64,000 nt of DNA from DASWHX01 sp036397995 (lineage in GTDB: Bacteria > Bacteroidota > Bacteroidia > Cytophagales > Cyclobacteriaceae): positions 5,902-69,901 of the forward strand of contig DASWHX010000108.1 of assembly GCA_036397995.1 (NCBI GenBank). The letters are read 5' to 3'. Shown here in pieces: positions 8,772-18,277 of this stretch. The position numbers and the translations under genes were made by a program. Below the pieces are notes generated by a model. That model searched no databases. It had not been told where the DNA came from and saw nothing but the letters and a program-made list of their open reading frames with translations. Positions within the stretch are counted from its first letter, which is position 1. Each line of letters begins with the position of its first letter.

Positions 8772-9279
8772 ATTTTTTTTGATTTTCCCCTTTATTCTTA
8801 CGGGTTGTGGCATTTATTCCTTTACCGGAACTACTCTTCCTTCAAGTATAAGAACATTTTCAGTGCAGGAATTTTTTAATGACACTGATGGAGGACCACC
8901 AAATCTTGGATTAACCTTAACCAATGAAATGAGGGATTATTTTCAATCAAATTCCTCGTTAACCCTTGTTCAGGAGGAAGGAGATTTGCAGTTTGAAGGC
9001 GGTATCATTGAGTACAGGCTTACACCAGTAGCTCCTACCAATACCGGCACCGGTATTAACAATATTACTTCTTCTTCTGTAACCAGGCTTACCATAGTGG
9101 TACGTGCCGCATTCACCAATACAGTTGATGAAACACAGAGTTTTAACAGGAGTTTTAATTTCTATGCAGATTTTAATAGTGTAACTGAGACTTTAAATGA
9201 TGCGGAAAATCGGTTAATTGAAACTATTTTTGAACAAATAATACTCGACATTTTTAATGCAAGCGTAGCAGTATGGTAG
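8755..9279 (+). CDS. lptE: LptE-like LPS-assembly lipoprotein
   Basis: A 174-residue lipoprotein with a signal ending in the lipobox LTGC (Cys18). The downstream segment (GIYSFTGTTLP...IRTFSVQEFFN, then a region with a beta-strand look) is typical of the Bacteroidota LptE family, which plugs LptD and helps place lipopolysaccharide in the outer membrane. The start overlaps the activator gene by 17 bases, so the two are probably co-transcribed. The symbol rests on the family pattern and gene order; overall similarity to E. coli LptE is weak. Confidence 0.8.
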   Translation: MKLRSRFFLIFPFILTGCGIYSFTGTTLPSSIRTFSVQEFFNDTDGGPPNLGLTLTNEMRDYFQSNSSLTLVQEEGDLQFEGGIIEYRLTPVAPTNTGTGINNITSSSVTRLTIVVRAAFTNTVDETQSFNRSFNFYADFNSVTETLNDAENRLIETIFEQIILDIFNASVAVW

Positions 9280-9332
9280 GCAACCTTAAAATTTGTTATA
9301 TTAGTAATTCCGCTATTTTATAATTTATCACC

Positions 9333-10439
9333 TTGAACAAAGATAAATTCATCACATTATTAAGAAATTACCGGAATCTTTCCGGTGAAGATCTGAAGGA
9401 GCTTTCCTTACTTTCAGATGAATTCCCGTTTAGTCAGGCATTGCATAACCTTGTTGCAAAAGGAGCGATGGACATGAAAGCCCCGGAAGCAAAAACAAAA
9501 TTAGGCACAGCAGCTATTTACTCACCTGACCGTGCCGCATTAAAAAGATTAATTGAGGGGTCAGTGCAGTTTGTAGCTGCAGTTCATGAAGAATCTTTGG
9601 ACAGGAGCATTGAGACTCCGGCCGCCACACCCAAAACAGAAACCCCACCCCCTCCACCTGAACCTGAAAAAATTGATAAGCCTGTTACTCAGGATAAAGT
9701 TCCGCACACGGAAATGCCTGCCGCTGAAGTTAAGACACCAGAGCCGGTTTCCAAACCTGCTTCTGTTCAGGATTTGGTGAAAGACCCGACTCATCAAGCC
9801 AAGGTTGAAGCATTAAGAAATGAAATTTTTTCCAATCTGAAGGAATTGCAAAAGAATATCGTTGATTCAAATAAGGTCTTTGATTTTTATGATAAAAAGC
9901 ATGAAAACGCAGATGCAGCCAAAAAGAAAGCGGTTCAGGATAAGGGCAGAGAGTTAAAAGAATTGGAGGAATCAGCCAAAGCCAAATTATCAGGGCGGGA
10001 AAAAGCTGAGGACAAGGAAATAACCATGGGCACTGAGGCAGCCCCGGTAAAAGAAGCTGCACCTGAGACTCCAACAAAACCAAAATCAGTCAGGAAAAAA
10101 ACTATATCTAAACCAAAAAAAACTAAATCGAAAAGCCCGGCAAATAGAACGAACAAAAGTGCCATTAAAAAGAAACCGGCAACTGGTAAAAAGAAGACTT
10201 CTAAAAAAGCTGCCGGTAAAACTACTAAAGTTAGCGGCAGAAAAACTGCTAAGAAAAAAACCATTTCCAGGAAAGCCCCGGTGAAGAAGGCCGCGTCAAA
10301 AAAGAAGGCTGCAACGCGGAAAAAGCTGAAGAAAGCAGTTGGAAAATCAACCAAAACAACTGGTTCCAGCCGCAAAAAAACAACTGCCAGATCTTCTAAA
10401 AAGACGGTAAAAAAAAAAGTGAACCGCACCCGGAAATAA
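9333..10439 (+). CDS. Lysine-rich protein, zero-frame part of a gene interrupted at an A10 run
   Basis: The 368-residue zero-frame product has three parts: a conserved Bacteroidota N-terminal domain (about residues 1-80, with FPFSQALHNLVAKG and AAIYSPDRAALKRLI), a proline/glutamate-rich linker (about 90-240), and a lysine/alanine tail resembling histone H1 (about 245-368). The start is TTG. The frame stops at 10437-10439, just after an A10 run (10409-10418). The next frame (-1) continues without a stop into the C-terminal domain that such proteins normally carry. I think this is one gene whose full product of about 476 residues needs a frame change. Function is unknown; its neighbours are lptE and secG. 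Confidence 0.8.
   Translation: MNKDKFITLLRNYRNLSGEDLKELSLLSDEFPFSQALHNLVAKGAMDMKAPEAKTKLGTAAIYSPDRAALKRLIEGSVQFVAAVHEESLDRSIETPAATPKTETPPPPPEPEKIDKPVTQDKVPHTEMPAAEVKTPEPVSKPASVQDLVKDPTHQAKVEALRNEIFSNLKELQKNIVDSNKVFDFYDKKHENADAAKKKAVQDKGRELKELEESAKAKLSGREKAEDKEITMGTEAAPVKEAAPETPTKPKSVRKKTISKPKKTKSKSPANRTNKSAIKKKPATGKKKTSKKAAGKTTKVSGRKTAKKKTISRKAPVKKAASKKKAATRKKLKKAVGKSTKTTGSSRKKTTARSSKKTVKKKVNRTRK
10409..10418 (+). other. A10 run, candidate slippage or -1 frameshift site
   Basis: Ten consecutive A bases are read as GTA AAA AAA AAA GTG in the zero frame. Shifting back one base, or adding one A to the mRNA, gives an open frame from here to the stop at 10760-10762. Runs of nine or more A are known sites of RNA polymerase slippage, and A-AAA-AAA also fits a -1 ribosomal slippery site. 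Confidence 0.6.
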
Positions 10440-10762
10440 GAGATTACGCCATTGAACTATCTTATAAGCCGGAAAAAAGCAATTACAGATCAATCAATTT
10501 AAGTCAAAGGGAAATTATTGATCGTTTTATAAGACGCAAGCACCCTCGGATTGATCCTTCAAGGATGTCAGAAATAAGGGAAGACCTCACTGCCAATATC
10601 ACTAAAATTAGCGATTCGCTGCTTACCGAAAATCTGGCTGAGATATTTCTTCAGCAGGGGAAAAGCGATAAGGCCATTGAGATTTACAAGAAATTAATTT
10701 GGAAGTTTCCTCAAAAAAAGGCGTACTTTGCATCTCAAATTGATAAACTAAGTAGAAGGTAA
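10419..10762 (+). CDS. C-terminal (-1 frame) domain of the interrupted lysine-rich protein
   Basis: This open frame has no start codon before the ATG at 10565, yet it reads as coding from the A10 run onward: SEPHPEIRDYAIELSYKP, then LSQREIIDRFIRR, then TENLAEIFLQQGKSDKAIEI and KKLIWKFPQKKAYFASQI. The last part is one TPR-like unit and is the usual C-terminus of this Bacteroidota family, fused to the N-terminal domain found upstream in the other frame. If translated alone from 10565 it would give only 65 residues and lose the conserved region before it. Its stop overlaps the secG start (TAATG). Confidence 0.7.
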
Positions 10763-11142
10763 TGTTCACCCTTGTTATTTCATTGATTGTAATTGTTTGT
10801 GTGCTGCTGGTATTAATTATCCTGGCCCAAAACCCAAAAGGCGGCGGATTATCGAGTCAGTTTGGAGGAAGTGGGGCTAGCAATTTGATAGGTGTTAAGA
10901 AAACAGGAGACCTATTGGAAAGGCTAACCTGGGGGTTTGCCATTACGCTCTTTGTATTGAGTATGGCTACAAATTTCATTATACCATCAAACACGGGAAC
11001 CGGGTTGAACAGCCCGAACATTGACAGGGCTGAGGAACAGCAACAAACTCCTGAACTTGACCTGGAAGGGATTCAGGAAGAATCCCAGCCTTCCGATAAT
11101 TCTTCCCTGGAAGATTTGCTTGAAGGCGATTCAACCAAATAA
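10762..11142 (+). CDS. secG: Preprotein translocase subunit SecG
   Basis: A 126-residue protein with two membrane helices (about residues 2-22 and 52-72). The conserved loop NPKGGGLSSQFGGSGASNLIG lies between them. SecG binds SecYE and eases export through the translocon. The C-terminal 50 residues are an acidic, glutamine-rich tail, common in Bacteroidota SecG. The ATG shares one base with the stop of the upstream frame (TAATG), which points to coupled translation. Confidence 0.95.
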   Translation: MFTLVISLIVIVCVLLVLIILAQNPKGGGLSSQFGGSGASNLIGVKKTGDLLERLTWGFAITLFVLSMATNFIIPSNTGTGLNSPNIDRAEEQQQTPELDLEGIQEESQPSDNSSLEDLLEGDSTK

Positions 11143-11147
11143 TTACT

Positions 11148-11876
11148 TTAAGACTGCAACTTTCCTGTTGAAGAAATATGCCTTATCAGCAATCTTTTTG
11201 CTATTGGCATCAGAGTAGCATCATAAGGAAACACTGTCTTCGAAACTATGAGATATGTTGCAGGGTTAGGGAGTAACTTGAATTTTCTGATTAATTCCAG
11301 TTTCTTTCTTTCAAAACTTGAATACAAAGACCGGGTAAAAGTTTCGATCCACTGCGTGGTGATTCCCCTGAATTTCTCATCAGAATTTTCAAAAACTGAC
11401 ATTGCATATTTGTGTACATGAGCTTCGCTGCTGGAATCAATGTACAAGAACAAATAGCCTTCATCAACATACAATGGGCAAAGTCCGATGGTGGAGATCT
11501 CAAAATTCGACTCAATAAATTCATAAATGTCTCTTCCTTCCTCCAAAGCTTGTTTCATCGTTGGCAAAGCAAATTCAATTATGTCCTGAATTTCCTTCAT
11601 TACCTCATCATCTTTAATGATTTTTTTGTATGAAAGTTCAAGCTTTTCGAAATCAGCCTTCGAAATTGACTGCGGAAAGCTTCCATAAAGCAACTCCTTA
11701 TTATCCCGCAATTGCATCAGATTTCTGTAATGAAATACCAGGTCTGAAAGCCCGGGAAACATTTCCATACGGCTGAATCCGCTTTTCACCTCTTTTAAAT
11801 AGGCTAATAAGTAATATTTCTTGTATTCAAAATCAATCAATCCTTCAGTTAACCAATTCTTGCTAAGTTCTTTCAT
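11148..11876 (-). CDS. Conserved hypothetical protein
   Basis: A 242-residue soluble protein with no signal or membrane segment. It is helical in the first half (KKYYLLAYLKEVKSGF, FHYRNLMQLRDNKELL) and has a likely beta region (ISTIGLCPLYVDEGYLFLYI) before a helical C-terminus. I know similar proteins in Cytophagales without a function. I chose the ATG at 11876; a TTG four codons upstream is possible. It ends 5 bases from secG, tail to tail, and starts about 240 bases before groES, so the groES control region is shared between divergent genes. Confidence 0.7.
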   Translation of the reverse strand: MKELSKNWLTEGLIDFEYKKYYLLAYLKEVKSGFSRMEMFPGLSDLVFHYRNLMQLRDNKELLYGSFPQSISKADFEKLELSYKKIIKDDEVMKEIQDIIEFALPTMKQALEEGRDIYEFIESNFEISTIGLCPLYVDEGYLFLYIDSSSEAHVHKYAMSVFENSDEKFRGITTQWIETFTRSLYSSFERKKLELIRKFKLLPNPATYLIVSKTVFPYDATLMPIAKRLLIRHISSTGKLQS

Positions 11877-11955
11877 AACGCAGTCCAATTAGTCCCAGGT
11901 AAAATATAAAAATGATTCATAAGATCAAAAATCAATTCCAATCAAGCTGATAAAA

Positions 11956-12021
11956 TGTCAGGTTTACTGTCATAGAGTAAAAGAAAATCCAAAATCCGGC
12001 CAAAAACTGACAAACCTGACA
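11956..12021. promoter_or_regulatory. Paired TGTCA sites in inverted array upstream of groES
   Basis: TGTCAGGTTTACTGTCA at 11956-11972 is mirrored by CTGACAAACCTGACA at 12007-12021. The ten-base core TGTCAGGTTT pairs exactly with AAACCTGACA, and each side carries two TGTCA half-sites. The array lies 22-87 bases upstream of the sigma-54-like promoter, where activator sites are expected. No CIRCE element (TTAGCACTC/GAGTGCTAA) is present. Confidence 0.6.
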
Positions 12022-12042
12022 CAAAAGGCGGTGATTTTCTAA

Positions 12043-12059
12043 TTGGCATAGGAAATGCT
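12043..12059 (+). promoter_or_regulatory. Sigma-54 type (-24/-12) promoter for groESL
   Basis: TTGGCATAGGAAATGCT has the invariant GG (12045-12046) and GC (12057-12058) exactly ten bases apart and agrees with the consensus TTGGCA-N6-TGCW. Transcription would start near 12070, giving a leader of about 48 bases before the groES ATG at 12118. Confidence 0.65.
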
Positions 12060-12117
12060 CATTGCTGCTCGAAATCGTATATTTTATTTAACGTTAAACT
12101 TAAAAATAGGTATCAAA

Positions 12118-12396
12118 ATGTCTAAAGTCAAAATTAAGCCGCTTGCTGATCGAGTATTGATAGCAGCATCTCCAGCAGAGGAGAAAACAGCTTCCGGTCT
12201 GATTATCCCGGATACAGCGAAAGAAAAACCTCAAAAAGGAAAAGTTATCGCTGTTGGAATGGGTAAGAAAGACGAACCCATCACTGTTAAAGTGGGTGAT
12301 ACTGTGCTATATGGCAAGTATTCCGGCACTGAAATCAACATTGATGGTAAAGATTATCTCATAATGCGCGAATCAGATATTTTCGCCATTATCTAA
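12118..12396 (+). CDS. groES: Co-chaperonin GroES
   Basis: A 92-residue GroES of normal length. The opening [11 protein letters not shown], the mobile loop region [20 protein letters not shown] and the C-terminal strand [13 protein letters not shown] are standard. GroES caps GroEL during ATP-driven folding. The ATG at 12118 starts the family N-terminus; an in-frame ATG at 12055 would lie inside the sigma-54-like promoter and is rejected. groEL follows after 48 bases. Confidence 0.97.
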   Translation: MSKVKIKPLADRVLIAASPAEEKTASGLIIPDTAKEKPQKGKVIAVGMGKKDEPITVKVGDTVLYGKYSGTEINIDGKDYLIMRESDIFAII

Positions 12397-12417
12397 ACTA
12401 TTACCTCATTAGTTTAA

Positions 12418-14073
<1,656 letters not shown>

Positions 14074-14098
14074 AATCATTTGATGCTTAATGATAAAA

Positions 14099-14130
14099 GG
14101 CTGCTTCCTGCATGGATGCAGCCTTTTTTT
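14099..14130 (+). terminator. Rho-independent terminator after groEL
   Basis: GGCTGC (14099-14104) pairs with GCAGCC (14118-14123), with extra pairing inside (TCC/GGA), followed by a run of seven T. Confidence 0.85.
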
Positions 14131-14142
14131 ATTTTTCTTTAA

Positions 14143-14229
14143 ACTAGAATTTATTGAATTACCAAAACAACTTCTGAAGATCTCAGCACTTTGATTGTGC
14201 TGCCGGTTATTATTTTGTGAAATTCTAGT
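14143..14229. repeat. Long-spaced inverted repeat with inner hairpin
   Basis: ACTAGAATTT (14143-14152) is exactly complementary to AAATTCTAGT (14220-14229). Between them, CAGCAC (14184-14189) pairs with GTGCTG (14197-14202) around a 7-base loop. It lies just beyond the 3' end of the siaC-like gene and downstream of the groEL terminator. It could be a structured 3' end or a small RNA; nothing more can be said. Confidence 0.35.
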
Positions 14230-14246
14230 CAGAAATTCAGCAAAAT

Positions 14247-14624
14247 CTAGTGGTTCTCAAACTCCAAATCATTTCTGATCATCTTATCCACCAGTAATCC
14301 CGATTCTTTCATTTCTTCATCATCAGTCTTGTAAATCCAGGTGATGCGGATCTTTTTCTTATGCATAATATTTTTTTCAAGAAGACGCAGTAGCCGTGCA
14401 ATTTCCAGAAGGCTCTGAACCCGAACTACGGAAAGGTGTATTCTAAATTCTATCTCATCCGGAAATGAGGGAAGATGCGTTTCAAGCCAGTCATATACGT
14501 CGGAAAAGAAATTTTCAGGATTTTCTGAAATACTTTTGCCTTCAATTTTCATCTTTCCTGAAAGTGAGTCGAGGTAAACTCCCGGATTTATTTCTGTAGC
14601 AGGTATATCTAACTTATCATCCAA
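14247..14624 (-). CDS. SiaC-family regulatory phosphoprotein (DUF1987)
   Basis: A 125-residue soluble protein. KIEGKSISENPENFFSDVYD followed by WL, and near the C-terminus ITWIYKTDDEEMKESG and NDLEFE, are the core of the SiaC/DUF1987 family. In Pseudomonas aeruginosa SiaC is reversibly phosphorylated by SiaB, dephosphorylated by SiaA, and activates the diguanylate cyclase SiaD. None of those partners is encoded nearby. The start is a TTG at 14624. The gene lies 18 bases downstream of the POT transporter gene on the same strand, so the two may be co-transcribed. Confidence 0.8.
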   Translation of the reverse strand: MDDKLDIPATEINPGVYLDSLSGKMKIEGKSISENPENFFSDVYDWLETHLPSFPDEIEFRIHLSVVRVQSLLEIARLLRLLEKNIMHKKKIRITWIYKTDDEEMKESGLLVDKMIRNDLEFENH

Positions 14625-14642
14625 CCGAACCTCAATTAATCA

Positions 14643-16133
14643 TTATTGAACATTTCCCATCCATTTCTTCATCAAAGGAGAAAAGATAACAAACAAAATT
14701 CCCGAGCCGCAGCCAAACAACACAACGGTCATAAACAGGCTGGGCATTCCGGAAACATTATTGGGGTCGAATTCACCGGCAAACATTCCGGCAATCAAAT
14801 TGCCAAGAGAAGTTGCTACAAACCAGATACCCATCATTTGTCCTACGAAAGCTTTGGGTGCAAGCTTGGTCGTTGCACTTAATCCAACAGGACTCAATGC
14901 CAACTCACCTGCTGAGTGAAGGAAATAAGTTAAAACCAGCCAGGCCATTCCGGCTTGCATGCCTTCAACAACTCGGTGCGCGGCAAAATACATTACCAGA
15001 AATCCAAATCCCATCAGAATCAATCCAAGTCCGAATTTCAGAGGAGTAGCCGGATTAAGGTTTTTTGCCGCAAGTTTTACCCATAACGCGCCAATTATAG
15101 GCGCAAAAATTACAATCATTAATGGGTTTACATTTTGCAGCCATCCGGCAGGCAATTCCCACCCAAAAAGAAAACGGTTGGTGTAATCCCGCGAAAAAAG
15201 ATTAAGAGTTGAGCCAGCTTGTTCAAACCCAGCCCAAAACAGGGCAGCTCCAATAAATAAAAAGAAAATAATCCCAACCCTCCTTTTCTCTTCTCCATTC
15301 AGACCGCCCGCGATAAGTATATAGAGAAAATAAAATAATGTGATCGAAACGATAAGCACTCCTGCACCCGCCGCTATACCTCCTGCTGAAGTTAAGTCAA
15401 TAACGTTCACGTATTGCAACACAACAAGGAAAGCAATTAGGGCAATTACCAACCCGATTGCCATTCCCTTATTTCCGGTAATCTCACCGCCTTCTTCTTG
15501 TCTTTCTTTTGCCTTGGGTTTTATGCCAAGATTCAACAAAGTATCCTGTGAAAGTCTGAATTGGAGCAGACCAAAAAACATCCCAACCGCGGCAAGGCCA
15601 AATCCCCAGTGCCAATTAATTTTTTCACCTACCAGGGGAACAACAAACTGGCCCAATATGGAACCCGTATTTATCCCCATATAAAATAACGAGAAACCTG
15701 CATCCCGACGAGCACCACCTTCCGGATAAAGGTCACCCACTATTGTACTGATATTCGGCTTCAATAATCCTGTTCCGCAAGCCACGAATGCAAGGCCTGT
15801 AGCAAAAATTGGCACAGATCCCGGAATGGCAAGGATTAAGTGTCCCATCATAATCATTATTCCACCATACCATATAGCCTTCCGCTGACCAAAAATATTA
15901 TCTGCAAGCCATCCGCCCGGAAGGGTTAGCAAGTAAACGGAAGCAGTATATAATCCATAAATGGGCCCGGAAGTTTCATTATTGAGGCCAAGCCCTTGCT
16001 GGGCAGCCGGAGTAGTCATAAACAAAATGAGGATGGCCCTCATTCCATAATAGCTGAATCGCTCCCACATTTCGGTAAAAAAAAGCGTGGCTAATCCCCT
16101 GGGGTGTCCAAAAAAAGTTTTTCCTTCTGTCAT
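14643..16133 (-). CDS. Proton-dependent peptide transporter (POT/PTR2 family)
   Basis: A 496-residue inner-membrane transporter of the major facilitator fold with about 14 helices. The N-terminal signature EMWERFSYYGMRAILILFM contains the proton-coupling ExxER motif in helix 1. It imports di- and tripeptides with protons. Length and hydropathy match DtpT-like members. The siaC-like gene follows 18 bases downstream on the same strand. Confidence 0.92.
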   Translation of the reverse strand: MTEGKTFFGHPRGLATLFFTEMWERFSYYGMRAILILFMTTPAAQQGLGLNNETSGPIYGLYTASVYLLTLPGGWLADNIFGQRKAIWYGGIMIMMGHLILAIPGSVPIFATGLAFVACGTGLLKPNISTIVGDLYPEGGARRDAGFSLFYMGINTGSILGQFVVPLVGEKINWHWGFGLAAVGMFFGLLQFRLSQDTLLNLGIKPKAKERQEEGGEITGNKGMAIGLVIALIAFLVVLQYVNVIDLTSAGGIAAGAGVLIVSITLFYFLYILIAGGLNGEEKRRVGIIFFLFIGAALFWAGFEQAGSTLNLFSRDYTNRFLFGWELPAGWLQNVNPLMIVIFAPIIGALWVKLAAKNLNPATPLKFGLGLILMGFGFLVMYFAAHRVVEGMQAGMAWLVLTYFLHSAGELALSPVGLSATTKLAPKAFVGQMMGIWFVATSLGNLIAGMFAGEFDPNNVSGMPSLFMTVVLFGCGSGILFVIFSPLMKKWMGNVQ

Positions 16134-16371
16134 AAAGTGTTTGGTTAATTAAGTGCTAAAGCCTCTTGCTCCAGCCTGAAATTCGCAGGCACCAGGTATT
16201 TAAAACCCTTAAATCTAGTATTGTATGGGATTAATTACAAATCAGCCATTTGAGATTCGTTTTGCTTTTGTTCGAAATAACCAAAAGACAAAAAGATATA
16301 AAGTGAATTAGTCATTTTCGAGTAATTTTGGGGCATTCAATCGATTTCGGAGTTGAAAGAAAAAGCTAAAA

Positions 16372-17985
16372 ATGAAAGAATTTGGATTTAAGTCTGAAAA
16401 ATGCGGATTAAATGAAATCGGCATAGACAACCCTGATTCCGTTTATTGGAATCTGTCGCCTGCAGAACTTGTTGAAGAGGGTTTGAGGAATAATGAAGGG
16501 GTTTTGACTAATACGGGAGCCTTTATGTGCGACACCGGAAAATTTACCGGAAGGGCTCCAAAGGACAGATATATTGTTGAGGATGAGACAACTTCTGAAA
16601 CGATCTGGTGGGGAGAGATTAATATCCCAATCACCCAGAAAAAGTTTGACAATCTTTTCAATAAAATTGTAAAGCATCTTGATGGTAAAAAACTTTATGT
16701 CAAAGATGCTTACGCGGGTTCAGACAAAAAATACAGACTTAACCTCAGAGTAATCAACACGTTTGCCTGGCACAACCTTTTCTGTCACAATATGTTCCTG
16801 AGACCAACCCAACCAGAATTAAAGTCTTTTATACCCACTTTTACTGTTATAAATGCACCTGATTTCCTTGCTGATCCCAAAATGGATGGGATAAAAAATC
16901 CAAACTTTGTAATTATTAACATGACAAAGAAAGTGATAATCGCAGGTGGTACCGGCTATGCGGGGGAAATGAAGAAAGGAATCTTTTCTGTTCTTAACTA
17001 TTTGCTCCCGCAAAACCACCAGGTATTGTCAATGCATTGCTCAGCAAATATTGGAGAGGAAGGAGATACCGCAATTTTCTTTGGGCTTTCCGGAACGGGT
17101 AAAACTACGTTATCAGCCGATCCGCAACGGGGATTAATTGGTGATGACGAACATGGATGGACAGAGAATGGCGTTTTTAATTTTGAAGGTGGCTGTTATG
17201 CAAAAGCAATTGATTTGACTCGTGAAAAAGAACCTCAAATTTTCGATGCTATCCGGTTTGGGGCTATCCTGGAGAATACCAGGTTCAAAGAAGGAAGCAG
17301 GGATGTGGATTATACAAATGTATCTGTTACTGAAAATACCCGGACTGCATATCCAATTGATCATATTGATAATGCAGTAATCCCATCAATCGGCGGTATC
17401 CCAAAAAACATTTTCTTTCTTACATGCGATGCGTACGGCGTGCTTCCACCTATTTCAAAACTAAACAAGGGACAGGCGATGTATCACTTTATTTCCGGAT
17501 ATACAGCCAAAGTAGCAGGAACCGAAGCTGGAATAACCGATCCTCAGACTGTCTTCTCCGCATGCTTTGGTGCTCCTTTTCTTCCTTTACATCCAACAAA
17601 GTATGCAGAGATGCTTGGAAAAAAAATGACTGATAACGATGTCAACATTTGGCTTGTAAATACAGGTTGGTCTGGCGGGCCCTACGGTATTGGTGAACGC
17701 ATGAAGTTGAAATATACAAGAACAATGATATGCTCTGCTTTGGAAGGATCCCTGCAATCAAGTGAGTTTAAGAAACATGATATATTCGGTATTGAATTCC
17801 CAACGTCATGTCCAAATGTTCCGCCGGAAATCCTGGATCCGAAGAATACCTGGAAAGATAAAGAAGGCTATGACAATAAAGCCAGTTACCTTGCAAAAGC
17901 CTTTATTAAGAACTTTTCAAAATATGAAAATTTTGCCAATGAGGAAGTCCTGCAAGGTGCGCCTAAGCCCAATGTTGCAGTTTAG
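16372..17985 (+). CDS. pckA: Phosphoenolpyruvate carboxykinase (ATP)
   Basis: A 537-residue enzyme converting oxaloacetate and ATP to phosphoenolpyruvate and CO2, the entry step of gluconeogenesis. The kinase-1a loop GLSGTGKTT is at 238-246, and the metal-binding stretch LIGDDEHGW and the substrate segment FTGRAPKDRY (about 58-67) are intact. Its length is normal for the ATP class. It is a single-gene unit; a TAATTTTG -7 element sits at 16323-16330, with no good -33 box. Confidence 0.96.
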   Translation: MKEFGFKSEKCGLNEIGIDNPDSVYWNLSPAELVEEGLRNNEGVLTNTGAFMCDTGKFTGRAPKDRYIVEDETTSETIWWGEINIPITQKKFDNLFNKIVKHLDGKKLYVKDAYAGSDKKYRLNLRVINTFAWHNLFCHNMFLRPTQPELKSFIPTFTVINAPDFLADPKMDGIKNPNFVIINMTKKVIIAGGTGYAGEMKKGIFSVLNYLLPQNHQVLSMHCSANIGEEGDTAIFFGLSGTGKTTLSADPQRGLIGDDEHGWTENGVFNFEGGCYAKAIDLTREKEPQIFDAIRFGAILENTRFKEGSRDVDYTNVSVTENTRTAYPIDHIDNAVIPSIGGIPKNIFFLTCDAYGVLPPISKLNKGQAMYHFISGYTAKVAGTEAGITDPQTVFSACFGAPFLPLHPTKYAEMLGKKMTDNDVNIWLVNTGWSGGPYGIGERMKLKYTRTMICSALEGSLQSSEFKKHDIFGIEFPTSCPNVPPEILDPKNTWKDKEGYDNKASYLAKAFIKNFSKYENFANEEVLQGAPKPNVAV

Positions 17986-18277
17986 ATAAGATATTTCATA
18001 AGAAGAGTTTAAGTTGTCAAACCCGTTATTTTGTTTTGAAATTGAAATAAATTTTGTTTGCATCAGAGGTTGATATTCATCCTGATACTTGGACAGATTC
18101 CAAAAATTTTTCCCATATTAACAACCTGCAGTTTGAAGACCGATTTTGCATTTAAACAGGAAAAGGAGAATTTCCGGATTATTACCTGGTCATTTGCAAA
18201 GAGTTTTCTACTCTGTTTGTGAATTCTCTTGATTCATGAAGGTTTTGTTCGTTAAATTGAGTGGTTAATTCTCTCTG

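Noticed and set aside
9935..10429. Membrane protein on the minus strand opposite the lysine-rich gene
   Set aside because: The phenylalanine/valine-rich translation is the mirror of lysine codons and has no start signal or family pattern.
10070..10439. Independent histone H1-like gene
   Set aside because: The lysine-rich stretch is continuous with the conserved N-terminal domain and has no own start or promoter.
10565..10762. Separate 65-residue gene
   Set aside because: The same frame is open and conserved-looking well upstream of its ATG, so it is better read as the C-terminus of the preceding protein after a frame change.
11889..12117. CIRCE element for HrcA before groES
   Set aside because: No TTAGCACTC/GAGTGCTAA pair is present; the inverted array has a different sequence.
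12055..12120. Longer groES starting at 12055
   Set aside because: The extra 21 residues are not GroES-like, and the ATG lies within the sigma-54-like promoter.
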